From: Metallyticus violacea
Lineage: Eukaryota > Arthropoda > Insecta > Mantodea > Metallyticidae
DNA length: 64,000 nt
Reading direction: 5' to 3'
Assembly (NCBI GenBank): GCA_030762175.1
Contig: CM060846.1
Location: 240,695,012 to 240,759,011, forward strand
Shown here: positions 46,979 to 58,440 of the stretch, piece after piece
Layout: every line of letters starts with the position of its first letter
How positions within the stretch are numbered: the first letter of the stretch is position 1
Made by a program: the position numbers and the translations under genes
The notes under the pieces: model-generated
What the model saw: only the letters and a program-made list of their open reading frames with translations
What the model was told of the DNA's origin: nothing
Database searches by the model: none

Positions 46979-47051
46979 TTTTTTATATATATACAATTTC
47001 AAATAATTTTAAATACATAATGAAAAATATTCAAAATTTTCTCTTATAAGC

Positions 47052-47052
<1 letters not shown>

Positions 47053-47082
<30 letters not shown>
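47053..47082. repeat. A run of 30 bases
   Basis: A homopolymer downstream of the hairpin element. Confidence 0.95.
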
Positions 47083-47086
<4 letters not shown>

Positions 47087-47456
47087 TCAAAATGATTTAA
47101 AATTTTTCTTGCCAAATAAAAATAGTTATAAATTTCACAGCTGGCTAAAACTTACTTATTTTAGGCAAGTCATTTTAATTACATACTTGGCATGAGGCCA
47201 TGAAAACCTGCATTCCATAGGTAGGAAACAATAAATATGGGCCCATAGTAGAAAGTGTTAATATGCAGTAAGATCTCATCTTAATAACTACCATGCTTTC
47301 TGCATATGGCAACTTTAATTTGGGATCATAATTCCTTACACAAACAGTAGGTAAGAAAATAAAATAATTAAAACAGGTATTGCATTAACACCTAACATAG
47401 AATTTAAACAAAAAAAAAGTAATGGCAATAACTGTTTTCAACTATAGAGGGATTTG

Positions 47457-48230
47457 CTACCATAATGGGCATTTTACAAGAGCATGTAGGTCACATCATT
47501 GCTTTTCTTCATTATCCAGAGATCTGTGCACAATGGGTACTCCAGATACTGATGGACGAAATGAGAGCTCACAAACTTAAAAATTGGCCAGGAACTTCTG
47601 TTGACTGATGGTGAAGCTTTTCTGCATGCCATTGTGACAGGAGACGAAACATGGGTACATGTTTATGTACATGGGTACATAATTACATGAACTGAAGATG
47701 AAACATCAGTCCATGGAATATTGGTACAAAGACTTGCTCCAGAAAAAGAAGTTCATGACACAGCATACAGCTAGAAAACTCATGGCAACAGTGTTTTATA
47801 ATGCAGATGGTTTTATCCATGTTTATTTCCTTGAACATAGAAACATAATCAGCTCAGCGAGTTAGATCACAATGTTATGAAATTTGAATTAATGACTAAG
47901 AAAGATTCAAAAGAGAGAGAGACATGTTCAGCAGCAGACAATGCCAAGCCACACACTTCATATGCCATCAGAGTAGAACTTTGGAGACTCAATATCACCA
48001 ATCTATGGCATTTACCAAACAGCCCAGATTTGGCACCCTTTGTTTTCAATCTCTTTCCAAAACTTAAGGAAGATATTCAGAGACTGAGAGGGCTGTGAGA
48101 GGTTGGTCACAGAAACAGAGTTTGAGTTTTTTCCATGTAACAGCTTCACAAAATTCATTCATTATTGGCAGAAGTGTATCCAGTTACTTGATGATTATGT
48201 GAAAAATGAAAACAGGTTATTTAAGAAAAT
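47457..48230 (+). pseudogene. mariner transposase pseudogene
   Basis: Broken plus-strand frames follow mariner order: AIVTGDETWVHVY near 47630-47665 (the first catalytic Asp region), MEYWYKDLLQKKKFM near 47715-47760, TVFYNADGFIHVYFLEH near 47790-47840 (second catalytic Asp in the ADG block), DNAKPHTSYAIRVELW near 47938-47985, LPNSPDLAPFVFNLFPKLKE near 48014-48070 and a C-terminal QKCIQLLDDYVKN near 48172-48210. The N-terminal DNA-binding part is only faintly present. Several frameshifts and a stop near 47863 inactivate it. I did not identify convincing terminal inverted repeats. Confidence 0.85.
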
Positions 48231-49004
48231 ATTTCAAGGATTTTTTTTGTTTGATTTACTAAAATATTCCCATTCATACATGACTTATGAAGCAGGAGGT
48301 ATTACTTTTCATTCATTCCTCATTTATTACACACTACATATACACTTAACAACAAAATATTTTAGAGTGTTAAAACAAAGTTTCTTGGTGTACTGTTGTT
48401 GAGAAACAAACTTTACTGACAACCATGCAAGGTTGTTCAATACATTACAACATATTTAGTGTTTAAATAAATTAGATAGCTAGTAAGATCAGACTATTAG
48501 CAGTCAATAATCAATTCTAAATCACATGGAATATCATATTCCATCATTAAAGAATATAATTATCCTGTTTAAAAAAGATTTTCCATACATTACTAATATG
48601 AAAATTTGAAGATTAAACATAATTGCTAAAAAAGTAAGACATGGCACAAGAGTAAAGCAGAGGAGCAGAGCAAGTGAGTGACAAATTAAAAACAGAAAAA
48701 GCTTCTGTGAAACAATTTTGTAAGAGTCTTCAATGCCAGAAAATATTCAATATTCAGAAGAAATTCAAACGGATACATTTCTATAGTCATATGATTATGA
48801 ATAAACTAAGAAAGATACACAATAAACTAATATATTTGCAGCAGTTCTTACACTTTTCAACAATGATTTTAATATAGGTTTTCACACCCCTGCCTCAAAT
48901 GCAGTTTTTTAAGAGATTGATCTGCAAGTTAATGAAGAAAAGAAAGGCATCACTACTATCAAGAGAATCATGTTTCACTCACAGTATGCCAGTACCCAAG
49001 AAAA
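48231..49004. other. no recognised gene
   Basis: AT-rich DNA. The short open frame at 48674-48877 has no recognised motif. Confidence 0.45.
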
Positions 49005-49284
49005 CTGATTATAGTGTTTAATGCCTGTTTTTACTACTGAGGCACCACAGGTGGTGACACTGACGATACATGAAATGAAATGATTTATTGGGAAAGGATT
49101 TTTTTTTATAAAGGAAGGAAACATTCTGGACCTAAGTTTAGGGTACCTCCCTGGCATTTACCATTTATGAGGACTGAGGAAAACCTGGGAAAAACCTCAG
49201 TCGGGGGGATGGTCCAGACAGGATTCGAAACCCAGACCTCCCGCTCACGAGACCGTGCCTTAATGACCTCGGCCACTCATGGCA
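49005..49284 (-). mobile_element. SINE-B copy 5, full length with target duplication
   Basis: AGTACCCAAGAAAA at 48991-49004 and 49285-49298 brackets 280 bp. The minus-strand tRNA-like head GCCATGAGTGGCCGAGGTCA has A box and B box GGTTTCGAATCC near 49220. The body matches SINE-B3 and B7. Confidence 0.93.
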
Positions 49285-49298
49285 AGTACCCAAGAAAA

Positions 49299-50169
49299 GG
49301 ACAAGAACTTTATGAGACTTTTTACACATAGAGAACTAAGAAGATGAGTTGACATTTTGTTCTGAATTGCAGCAATCTTTACCAAAGTCACTTATTGTCA
49401 GTCTTCCTTCTATGACATATCTGTCCATATTATGTGTTGTTGATCACAAATCTCAGAATCCAATATTCTGTACCTGGTCGGTGGAACAGTTAGCCACAAA
49501 GGGACAGAAATGCCATTAGCAGAGAATTAATTTTAAGGTGCAAAATTATAGTTAGAAAGGGGAAAGAAAAGTTTTGAATACTTATACAAAAAGGCAAAAG
49601 GGTGCCAATAAATTGCCTTTACTTAGGTCTTAACCTGTTACATTAAATTTTTTTCAACACTGTAGCAAATAACATAAAGTAACCACAATATTTAGGAAGC
49701 AAGTATGGCATTTACTGGGATTCAATCAATTTGTTATACTGAACTACGAACATTACTACCTTTTTAAGTGTAAATCACTCGTGTTTGATTTAAGGAGATC
49801 CTAAGCTTCACTCAACATCTACTGAAAACAATGAAACATATCTTATAAAGAAATGGAAAAGAACTTTGGAAAAGTTGCAAAGGCTTTCACGTCTGGACTG
49901 TTTCTCAAAATGAATTCAAGTTTGGCTTTGGCAAATCTGTCACAGTTGTCCCTCATAGCTGCCAACTTCTTTCACTGGTGTTCCTTCTCCATACTTTCTA
50001 AACTCTGAATTGCATCAGACAAATACCTGTTGCCATGCACTGCAAGAATTTCCAACCCTTTATCATTGAGCAAATGTTGGACATGCTTGATGGATGTTAC
50101 ATCTTCTGAATCCAGAAAACATAAGAAGCTTTTGAATTTTTTAAGGTTATGTACAAGAAAACTGTGCTT
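49299..50169. other. no recognised gene
   Basis: AT-rich DNA. The minus-strand frame reaching 49972 may extend the LINE RT remnant described next, but its motifs end near 50200. Confidence 0.45.
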
Positions 50170-51610
50170 CTTATTGAAGTACCCCACTCTGCTTACATCA
50201 ATACACCATTCTTTAAGGAATGCATTAGGAATACTATCCATACCAGTAGCCTTACTCATTTTCATTAATTTAATTTGTTTTATAATTTCTCCCTCCTTTA
50301 ATATACTGTCCAAAATTTTCACATATCTATTACTGATTTCCAGCTGCAGTATCACACTGACACATCCATATTCACCATAAAGTTTATTATAAAGTACTGT
50401 AATCACTCTTTTGAATCAATGTTAAGCTGATTTACATACTTATTATATGTTGATTTTATAGCCTTCCATGCCCTGCTAACATTATTTTCCTTTAAAACCC
50501 TAATTAGACTCTCCTTTGCTTTTCCCCTCTGTGATTTCTTTTGTTCCAATATTTAGTTGTCAAAATAATGTCTCTCATAAAAATACTCATCTTTTAATTT
50601 GATTCAATTAAATTCACTTTCATCCTTTTAAATACATCTTCATCTCCTTGTTCTCTCTATTTTACCAATATTTGTTTCACTAATTTTTTAGCTATTCTAC
50701 ATTTTTCATCAAACCATTCCTCTTCCTGTTTACATATCTTCTTCTGCACTCACATTCCCTCTCTTGCCTTAAACATTATAATATTGAAAATGTTAATTGC
50801 CCTTTCTATTTCATTTTCTTTTGTAATTAAATTAATCACTAACTGCCAAATTTTACCCTAGTTCAAAAGCAAAGTTTGCCTAAAATTCTTACACTGCTCA
50901 TCTTTCCATTTAAACCTATCATATTCTTTACTACTATTTTTTCCTCCTCCTAAGATCAACTTGCTTGTCTATATGCACTTTAATGTTCACTAACAATGGA
51001 TAATGATCACTATTAGAACTTAAATTAAGCACTTTGAAATTACTAATATGTTCCATATTGACTGACCACAAAATATATTCAATCATACTATGAACATTTT
51101 TGGTCACAATTTATATCCTTCCCATTTTTCCCATTTAAAATGTCCAGTGAATTTTTCTCACAAAACTCAATTAACTTCTCACTTGCACTGTCTATAGTCT
51201 TGTCTTTACTTCTCCTGACAATTTCTCTTTTGTTCATTATTTCATTACTTGCTCAGTTGTTTCCTATCTTCACTTTCTTTTCTCCAATTCTAGAATTGAA
51301 GTCTCCAAATATTATGAACTCAGCATTTAGAATCTTTTCCCTTATCCTTTCACAATTATTTTCCAGCTGTTTAAATAGGTCAGGGTTGTGAAACTGTGAA
51401 GAGACTGGTGGATTGTAAACAATGCCTAAGCCTATTATGCATTCATCTATTTGTTTATGTTCTATTATAACCCCAAAATAAACTCTTTTGCCTAGACCGA
51501 GTTTCTCTAATCCCCTTACTCAATGATCTTACAATCTTTAAACTGCTCACATTTCTGTTTGATGACAGCTACAACCATGCTATTCATAATGTAAAATATC
51601 TCTTGGAAAA
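50170..51610 (-). pseudogene. minus-strand LINE fragment: AP endonuclease and RT start
   Basis: On the minus strand: CIIGLGIVYNPPVS near 51400-51440, FIIFGDFNSRIGEKK near 51270-51320 (an intact GDFN motif of AP-type endonucleases), NSLDILNGK near 51140, an IEYI block near 51080 and SDHYPL near 51005. The N-terminal RT motif KMSKATGMDSIPNAFLKEW is at about 50200-50255. Order and spacing are those of a LINE ORF2. Frames are broken throughout. It may be the continuation of the element whose ORF1 starts at 54902, split by later insertions; that link is inferred. Confidence 0.8.
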
Positions 51611-51809
51611 TGGCTTACATTCACAGCAGATTCTTGAACTTCCTTTATGTTTACATATCTGCACACAAGCAGTTTGCTACAATATGTCTTGGTTAATACT
51701 GCTGACTTTTGTGATAATGTTGACTTCAAATTGTCAATTTTTTGCAGTCAAATTTTAATAAATTCAATCTACTCACATTTATTAAATTTTTTTTAATACT
51801 TTGGTATAT

Positions 51810-52074
51810 TAAGGGTGCTCTTTAACATCTCTGGTCATCAGCATCCCATTCAATTCAGGAGGTGAAATAAGTGATAAATTTTTGAGGCCTCTTATTTCAT
51901 GATTCAGGTTCTTTTACATGCTGTAAACCTATAGCATGGAACCAGCAACTTTACTTCTCTTCCAAAGGAAGTCATACTTGGGATTTTTATACCCTAAAAA
52001 ATTCACTGCCCTAGCTGAGTTTGAACCCATGGCCTACAATGCAAGCATGATTACAGTTAGACCACCAGGACCAA
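51810..52074 (-). mobile_element. SINE-A copy 4, diverged
   Basis: The plus strand reads GTGCTCTTTAACATCTCTGG, then AGCATCCCATTCAATTCAGG, GAGTTTGAACCCATGG (B box) and GTTAGACCACCAGGACC (reversed head). It lies between the endonuclease fragment and a LINE 3' end. No clear target duplication. Confidence 0.85.
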
Positions 52075-52499
52075 CAATTTAGTCACATACAAAGTAATCT
52101 GGTTATGTTAAGTCAGGTGATTTAATTCTATTAGATTAGTTGGTCATCAAATGAACTTCTGATTAATTAAGGTGTGCGAGAAATTGTTGCCATATAAGGT
52201 GTTGCATCATGTTGAACATACCATTAGTAATTTAACATCATACTGCTGCTCAAGCATTATATAAGATTTTGGGTAAAAAGTAGCATATAATGGTCTCAGT
52301 TGGTGGGGGGAGGGAGAGAGAGAGGGAGAGGGTGGGCCAAACCCCTCATGCTCTTAAACCTGCTGTGGTTGTGGATATACACGTATGACTGCTCAGAAGT
52401 CCTATTATACAAACTACAAAGGAATCTCCACCTATCTGGCTCAGGCCCTTTTAGGTGTAACCCTGACAATTGCAAAAATTTTTATTACAATAATGATAG

Positions 52500-53215
52500 T
52501 ATACTAACCCTTTATCTAAATTCTAATAACTAAACAAATTACAAAATTTTCACCTTGATTGCATTAGAACCCAGTCCCCCGTTCATTAGCAGTAGCCTAC
52601 TGGAATTCCAGGGGACCAGGCTGTGACACAACCCAGGGGATTAGACTAAAATAAAATAAAATATTTCAATTACTCTACCTATACCATTATTTTATCAGCT
52701 AGTCTCTACAAACTATTAAATTCTTTATTTCTCAAATATCTGCTATAATGCTATACTTTACATGTTAAAATAATAAATCCATAATACAGTAGTATACCCA
52801 ATTCAAATAACTCCATGTCATAAATTTAAATCACTAAAACCAAAGTTCATTTACTTATTTTGTATTCTGTTGTTTCTGGACATTCACACAGGATGTGAAT
52901 GGCATTTGTATTACTCCTACAAACTGGATATACACACTGTTCCAGATTTCTTCCAATTCCCTTATAGTCTTCATATTCCTAATCTAAACCATGCTAACCC
53001 CTCCTATCTTTCTTATTACATTTATCAATGTAATCCTCATTCATACAATTCTCTTTTAATTTTCGAAACAGCAACAAGGAACTTTTCTCTTTATCCACAT
53101 ACAAAATTTGTCTGCCTATATCATGGAATCTGATTCTAATCATCTTCAAAAATCCACCTGGTAAACTATTTCTTCCTAAACAATTCTTTCCCCATTCCAT
53201 TCTGTGTCAATTCAT
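52500..53215 (-). mobile_element. LINE C-terminus and 3' UTR, 5'-truncated
   Basis: The minus strand codes for GFLKMIRIRFHDIGRQILY near 53120-53160 and YPVCRSNTNAIHILCECPET near 52870-52930: a C-terminal C-x2-C...H-x4-C element usual after LINE RTs. The 3' UTR contains CCTGGTCCCCTGGAATTCCA (minus), shared with 22630-22665. It is a 3' fragment sitting within the other minus-strand LINE. Confidence 0.75.
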
Positions 53216-53228
53216 ATCCTATTTTCAC

Positions 53229-53376
53229 CGCCATGTGTGGCCGAGGTTGTTAAGGTGTGGACTTGTGAGCAAAAGATCTGGGGTTCGAATCCTGCCAGGA
53301 CCGTCCTTGCTGACTAAAGTTTTTTCCAGGTTTTCCGCAGTGCTCATAAATGGTGCCGGGGAGATACCCTAAACTT
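53229..53376 (+). mobile_element. SINE-B copy 6, 3'-truncated
   Basis: The head CGCCATGTGTGGCCGAGGTT and B box GGGGTTCGAATCCTGCC are well kept. The body matches to ATACCCTAAACTTA near 53374, then homology stops. Confidence 0.88.
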
Positions 53377-53429
53377 AAAGAGTTCAGGGCCATGAAACTG
53401 GGATGGGCAGATTGTAAACAATTCTCACA

Positions 53430-54902
53430 CATAATGCTAGCTTTTTAATTACGAACCACGTAAACTCATCACCCTAGATTTCCTCTCTTTAACCTCATGT
53501 ATCAATTCATATCTTATTAATGCACCCACACCTCCTGATACTCCACCTGTGCTCATTTGCTTCACCCACCTTTCCCTATAAGTACAAAATGTGTAAACCT
53601 TATACTTTCATTATCTCTCTACCATGTTTTGGCTAACCCCAAAATAATCACTTCCCTTAATGCCAAACTGATGAATCCTAAAGATATACTTCTTTTAACA
53701 CCTTTGCAGTTCAAGAAATCCAGTTTCACCATCCTATTTCCTTCCTCTCTCTCCTTATTGTAGTTTTTTCTTACTGCTGAGTTCAATCTCCTCAAAGTAA
53801 TACTTTGCTGACTCTATCCTTCTTTGTTCCGCTGCATTTAATTCTAATATACTTCCATGAGGGGGTGGCAACATGCTTGACAAATAGTAGTTTTCCCTTC
53901 ATCTTGATACCAGACTCCTACCAACCCCTCCTCCACTAAAAATAGCCATGGCATGCTCCGCCTGCTGTTGCATCTCATGTGATAGTCGCTTGTATGTGAA
54001 ATAACCCCTCTGCAAGGTAATGTTACTGAAAATTGCTGCAATACTTGACCTTGAAAATCATGCTGCTTGTGTGACATGCGCTTTACTTCTAATACAACAC
54101 TTCTAGTGGGACTGCCCTTTGATCTTCCTGATCTTTTCTCTGTTTGCACATTTTGCTGAGTTGTTTCCTGCTATGGTCTTTGATTCAATCCCCTTGGGTC
54201 ATTTTCTCCTTCAAGTGTCACTTTCCTGTTGCCAATTCACAGATGCAGGTTATGAACTTACTCCCTTACTTGTCCCAGCTTGTCTAGCTTCCTTGATCTG
54301 TATAATAAGTCTTTCTTCAGTTAAATGATAAACACTTTCAGTTTCTTTGACCTGCAGAAGATCTCATAGACAATGCTCACCTTTGTAAACTTTACCATTA
54401 TCAATCTTCTTCCCATTTTTTCCCCCATACAAAAGGCATCTGCAAATTCCCATCCTCTTACTTTTAACTCCAATTTCTGCTCCAAAACTTCATGCACATC
54501 TTGTATGGCCCAGACATCTTGTCGTTCTTCCATTCCACATCAATGAATAACAACTTTCAATGTTTCTCATCTAATTTTTTTATTCTTGCTTTCATCTCAT
54601 TGACTTCTTTCTTGATGACCTTAACTTCCACTTTAATTTCCTGAACAGCTGTGTTTACTTGGTCATCAAATCTCTCCTCCAGACCATCCATTCTGTTGAG
54701 TATTCTTTGATAAATATCACCCTTGTCCACTGGCCCAGGGTTCACCTCTACACCACAGTTACCAATGACATTAATAAAATAATAAATTATAGCATTTTTT
54801 CTTTTATTCCTTTACATTTTTATTTTTTAACTGCTTGGATATTCTAGCTATAAATGCTCCTACCCAGACTCTGTATGTTACAAGATCCACTCCGAATGTC
54901 AT
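53430..54902 (-). pseudogene. minus-strand LINE 5' part: ORF1 with 2A-like motif, linker, endonuclease start
   Basis: A start ATG is at 54900-54902 (minus), and MTFGVDLVTYRVWVGAFIAR runs parallel to the ORF1 start of LINE-R copy 3. After a frameshift it reads AIIYYFINVIGNCGVEVNPG then PVDKGD: a hydrophobic stretch followed by GVEVNPGP (54731-54754), close to the 2A consensus. A coiled-coil-like region follows (MDGLEERFDDQVNTAVQEIK, then MKARIKKLDE) to 54557. A charged linker lies at 53844-54149 and an endonuclease start at about 53440-53760 (LDFLNCKGVK, then TGGVSGGVGALIRYEL). Frames are interrupted. It probably belongs with the 50170-51610 fragment. Confidence 0.72.
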
Positions 54903-55390
54903 TTATGACCTTTTTCCTTTAAATAACCAGGAACTCACTCACACACTTCCTCTCACCTCCAATGCTAGCTTAGCACTCCCGAAGTCCTAATAAGTCAACA
55001 CATAAATTGATGAAACAGATACAATGCCCATTTTTATATGAGAGACAGGGAGCCAGTTTTACATGGGCCAACCCATTGTACTCTGCCTCCTGAGACAAAT
55101 AAAGTGACGATTTTGAGGAGATTGTTGCATGTGGGTACCAATGTCTTCTATCACATTTGTCATGAAAGTGCACTGTTTGTCAGTCTCATTCAACAAAGAT
55201 CCTGCTGTTTCCAAATTCCTCAATATGGAGATTATTGTGTCTCATCTTGGAAGACAAGCAAACACTGTACTCTCTCTGGTATATCCTTTATGTGGCAATA
55301 GTGGAGTTCAATATTGAATAATTCTTCACTATGGCATATTCCTATATAGACAATAAGGAAAAGGGAGGGAAAATTTACATATCTGATGTT
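54903..55390. other. no recognised gene
   Basis: Possibly the 5' UTR of the minus-strand LINE near 54903-54970. The open frame at 55038-55301 shows no motif I recognise. Confidence 0.4.
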
Positions 55391-55685
55391 TTTTTTTTTT
55401 TGTTGAGTAGTGTTTAACGCCCGTTTTCACTACTGAGGCACCACAGGCGGTGGACACTGATGATACATGAGATGAAATGATAAATTAGGAAAGGATATTT
55501 TTTTTTTTTAAGGAAGGAAGCGTTCCAGGCCTAAGTTTAGGTACCTCCCCGGCATTTGCCAGTTATGAAGACTGAGGAAAACCTGGAAAAAACCCCAGTC
55601 AGGGAGGACGGTCCTGGCGGGATTCGAACCGCAGACCTCCCGCTCACGAGTCCGTGCCTTAACGACCTCGGCCACCCGTGGCGGT
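55391..55685 (-). mobile_element. SINE-B copy 7, best preserved, with target duplication
   Basis: ATATCTGATGTT at 55379-55390 and 55686-55697 brackets 295 bp. The minus-strand head reads CGCCACGGGTGGCCGAGGTC, with B box GCGGTTCGAATCCCGCC near 55617-55633. CAGGGAGGTTTT-type sequence follows as TTTTTTCCAGGTTTTCCTCA, then GGCAAATGCCGGGGAGGTAC and TTAGGCCTGGAACGCTTCC. The 3' end reads CACCTGTGGTGCCTC-like sequence then GGGCGTTAAACACTA. Among all copies it has the fewest decayed CpGs, so it is the best reference for the family. Confidence 0.94.
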
Positions 55686-55697
55686 ATATCTGATGTT

Positions 55698-56486
55698 GAA
55701 AGCATCACTTGGACACCTTATAAAACTAAACTCCCACTGTTCCTACATTATTTAAATGAAACCTTATCTAAAATGATACAAAACATACTATGTTATTTTA
55801 TAAAACTAAATGTTTAATATGAACCATTTTGTATCATTCAATAGGGGCAATTTTGACATTTTTTTCTTGGCAGTCTCTTCCAACAATTAATACTTTCTTT
55901 AAGAGAAAAGTAAAATCAAAGTTACTGGTACTGTATTAGCCTACAGTTTTCTAACAATTATATTTTTAGCCATTTTATTACTTGCTACTTGTACTTTTTA
56001 TAACTCTTGCTAAGCTACCTATTAACTTGATTTCCTTTACTTTCAAGAGAGTAGACATTTGAAATGAGCTGTATCTTTACACAATTAATGATTATAATCA
56101 TTGTTAAAGATGTCACTTAATTTTGTTGGGAACCATACTTTCAGTGTTTCATTTTTCACTGCATATAACATGCTCAAGAAATGAATAAGTGTGTGTGAAT
56201 TAAATAAAAATTACAATAGCTGAAAAGCTCCAGATTGGTCTGATTGGAATCGAACTGTGGAAGTCTGCCCATCATGGATACTGATCAGAATATGATCTTG
56301 GAAGAGGAGACACATGGAAACACAATGTTCTATCCTGAACCTTCATTAGGGCCCAATTTTTTTTCCTTTATAAATGTTCCATATGTGTTTTCTGCTCCAT
56401 ACATAGTTTAACAGAACTAGCATTGTCGTAGTTATACAAGAATACAGGTAGATAATTAAGGAGTATAGGCTTTCATGGCCAGTATT
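55698..56486. other. no recognised gene
   Basis: No motif, tRNA or repeat of note. AT-rich. Confidence 0.45.
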
Positions 56487-57205
56487 AACTTGTTAGAAGG
56501 TTATTTTAGATTGTAAGGCCAACATCCGCTGGGCTGCTTCTCCATTTTTCTTCCCAGATGTTTTATCTGCAGCTGCATTAGGTATTAGCAGCATTTCCAC
56601 AGAAACTTTCATGTTACCTCAGGAATATCTGAGGTGAAAGTGACTATGAGTTGTGTAGTGGTACTTAAATTATGAGATCCACAGTGCTGAAACTTGAATG
56701 GTCTGGTTGGTGCTGGCATTCTTTTTATTGGTTGTCCTGGCAGGTTGAGATTGTTGTGCCCCCTGGCTGCTGGTGGTGTGATTCTGGTTGCTGATTGGCT
56801 TGCATGAACTCAAAGACATGATTTTGCATGGTATCCAGTTTTCAGAATTCCAAGAACAAATCTCTAAGCAGGTCAAAACTAAGCAGTGACTAAACCACAC
56901 CCCCACAGCCAGGAGGCTCAACAAACTTCTGCCTGTCCACTTGTGCAGGGCAACCAATCAGGAGGGCACCAGAGCCAACTGGACCAATCAGGTTTCAATG
57001 CCACATATCTCAATAGTATTAATACCACGCCACAATCCACTAAGTATCATTTCAGATGCTAAAAATATCTTCAAGATTACTTCAGACACACCAGTGATGA
57101 TGTCTGCCACAGTTGCCAATGATACATCTGGGAAAAAAATGGAGAAGCAGCTCAGTGAATCATGGCACCACAACTTGGAAGAACCTTTTAGCTTAGTTAA
57201 TAAAG
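56487..57205. mobile_element. foldback element of about 720 bp
   Basis: Ends are inverted: TATTAACTTGTTAGAAGGTT near 56480-56505 against the reverse of AACCTTTTAGCTTAGTTAAT near 57182-57205. Further in, GGGCTGCTTCTCCATTTTTC (about 56531) pairs with the reverse of AAAAATGGAGAAGCAGCTCA (about 57137), and GGCTGCTGGTGGTGTGATTC-type sequence pairs with the reverse of CACCCCCACAGCCAGGAGGC. The arms exceed 300 bp and are diverged. The right arm has GTGATGATG near 57095 and ATACATCTGGG near 57121, in the position of the GAAAC box of the other families; heavily decayed. No transposase is present. Confidence 0.72.
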
Positions 57206-58199
57206 GTAAAACTACCATCACTCTGTTGCAAATTATACCTCGCATTTATGTGCACACTCCAATTAAACTATGTTAATTGAATTTTATTTAATTTGTTTTT
57301 CTTGGATGGCACACTTGATTAGCAACAATATATATTTTTGGTATTATGCATTGCAATATTAAATATTCTCTGCTTCAGGTAGCTAAATGCTTAAAACATT
57401 TTAGTGCATTTTCCATGTGGAAATCTATTTCATGACTTATTCATTATTTTATTCAGCTTTGGGTGTGTGCATTTCAATATTTCATTATAATGAACTTGTG
57501 AAATAAAATATTAATACCTAATGGAAAACAAATATAATATTTGAGTCTTCACATGCATATAGTTACTTCAATTGCACATTGGTTGAAACATTGATTAGAT
57601 CACAGAAATAATATTCACTATTACAGGGCTTTCACATAAAACTATACAATATGCCTAGTGTTTTGAATCCCTGGAACAAGCAGTGCAACACATCCAGCTG
57701 CCGAGAATCAAATACCGGGCATGTGGGATAGCTATTATATGAAATCCCTGTATAAGAACATATTATTATTATTATTATTTGACCATCTATCATACTTTTT
57801 AAAATATAAGGTGACTTTAAGTAAAATATGATCTTATGTTTTAAAAAGAATATTGTTTCCTATAATAATCAATCAATAATGACTACTGAAAAATCAAAGG
57901 CATTTTTAATGCAATTTACCACAATTATATTACAAAGTTACAGTTAAATTATTTCAGTTACTTTATTACTGTGCACTAGATCTCATTGAAGAAGGTTTAA
58001 CAGTAAGGCATATTTTTTAATCCCATTAAGTGCATTTGCTTCTTCTTAAGTATGGATAATTTGAAATACTAATTTATGCTGTAAGCATACATGTATAGAG
58101 CAAGGTTTGTAAAACATTTTTTTTCCCACCTACTTCACATACTAAATATCAATAACATTCAATAATCATTTGTATATACAAGAGTGTGTTAAACAAAAT
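57206..58199. other. no recognised gene
   Basis: AT-rich DNA with a small (TTA)n tract near 57763-57780. Confidence 0.5.
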
Positions 58200-58440
58200 A
58201 TTTAACCTTGTTGAATTAAAAGTAAAACTTCTAAAATCATGTCAATATATTAAACTCTCTTGATGATTCATATTAAAACTTTTTTATTAAAAAGTAAGTT
58301 GGGACTAATTTCGCAAGTCACTTGCTCACATTGTTAACCAATTGATGACTTTATTATTTTGATGTTATGGTATCTATGACTGGAACTATTTTGTGCAATA
58401 GGTTATTTTTTACATTGGGGCTATGGTAACTCTGGAAAAC
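58200..58440 (-). mobile_element. Penelope-like terminus (PLE-G), same family as PLE-A
   Basis: TTAAAAGTAAAACTTCTAAA, then TCATGTCAATATATTAAACT and TTAAAACTTTTTTATTAAAA align with 10917-11000. The ribozyme-like motif follows at 58303-58337. No coding part remains. Confidence 0.68.
58303..58337 (-). ncRNA. hammerhead-like motif of PLE-G
   Basis: On the minus strand: TTAACAA (58331-58337, decayed core), T, hairpin GCAAG-TGA-CTTGC, then GAAATTAGTC (58303-58312). Confidence 0.45.
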
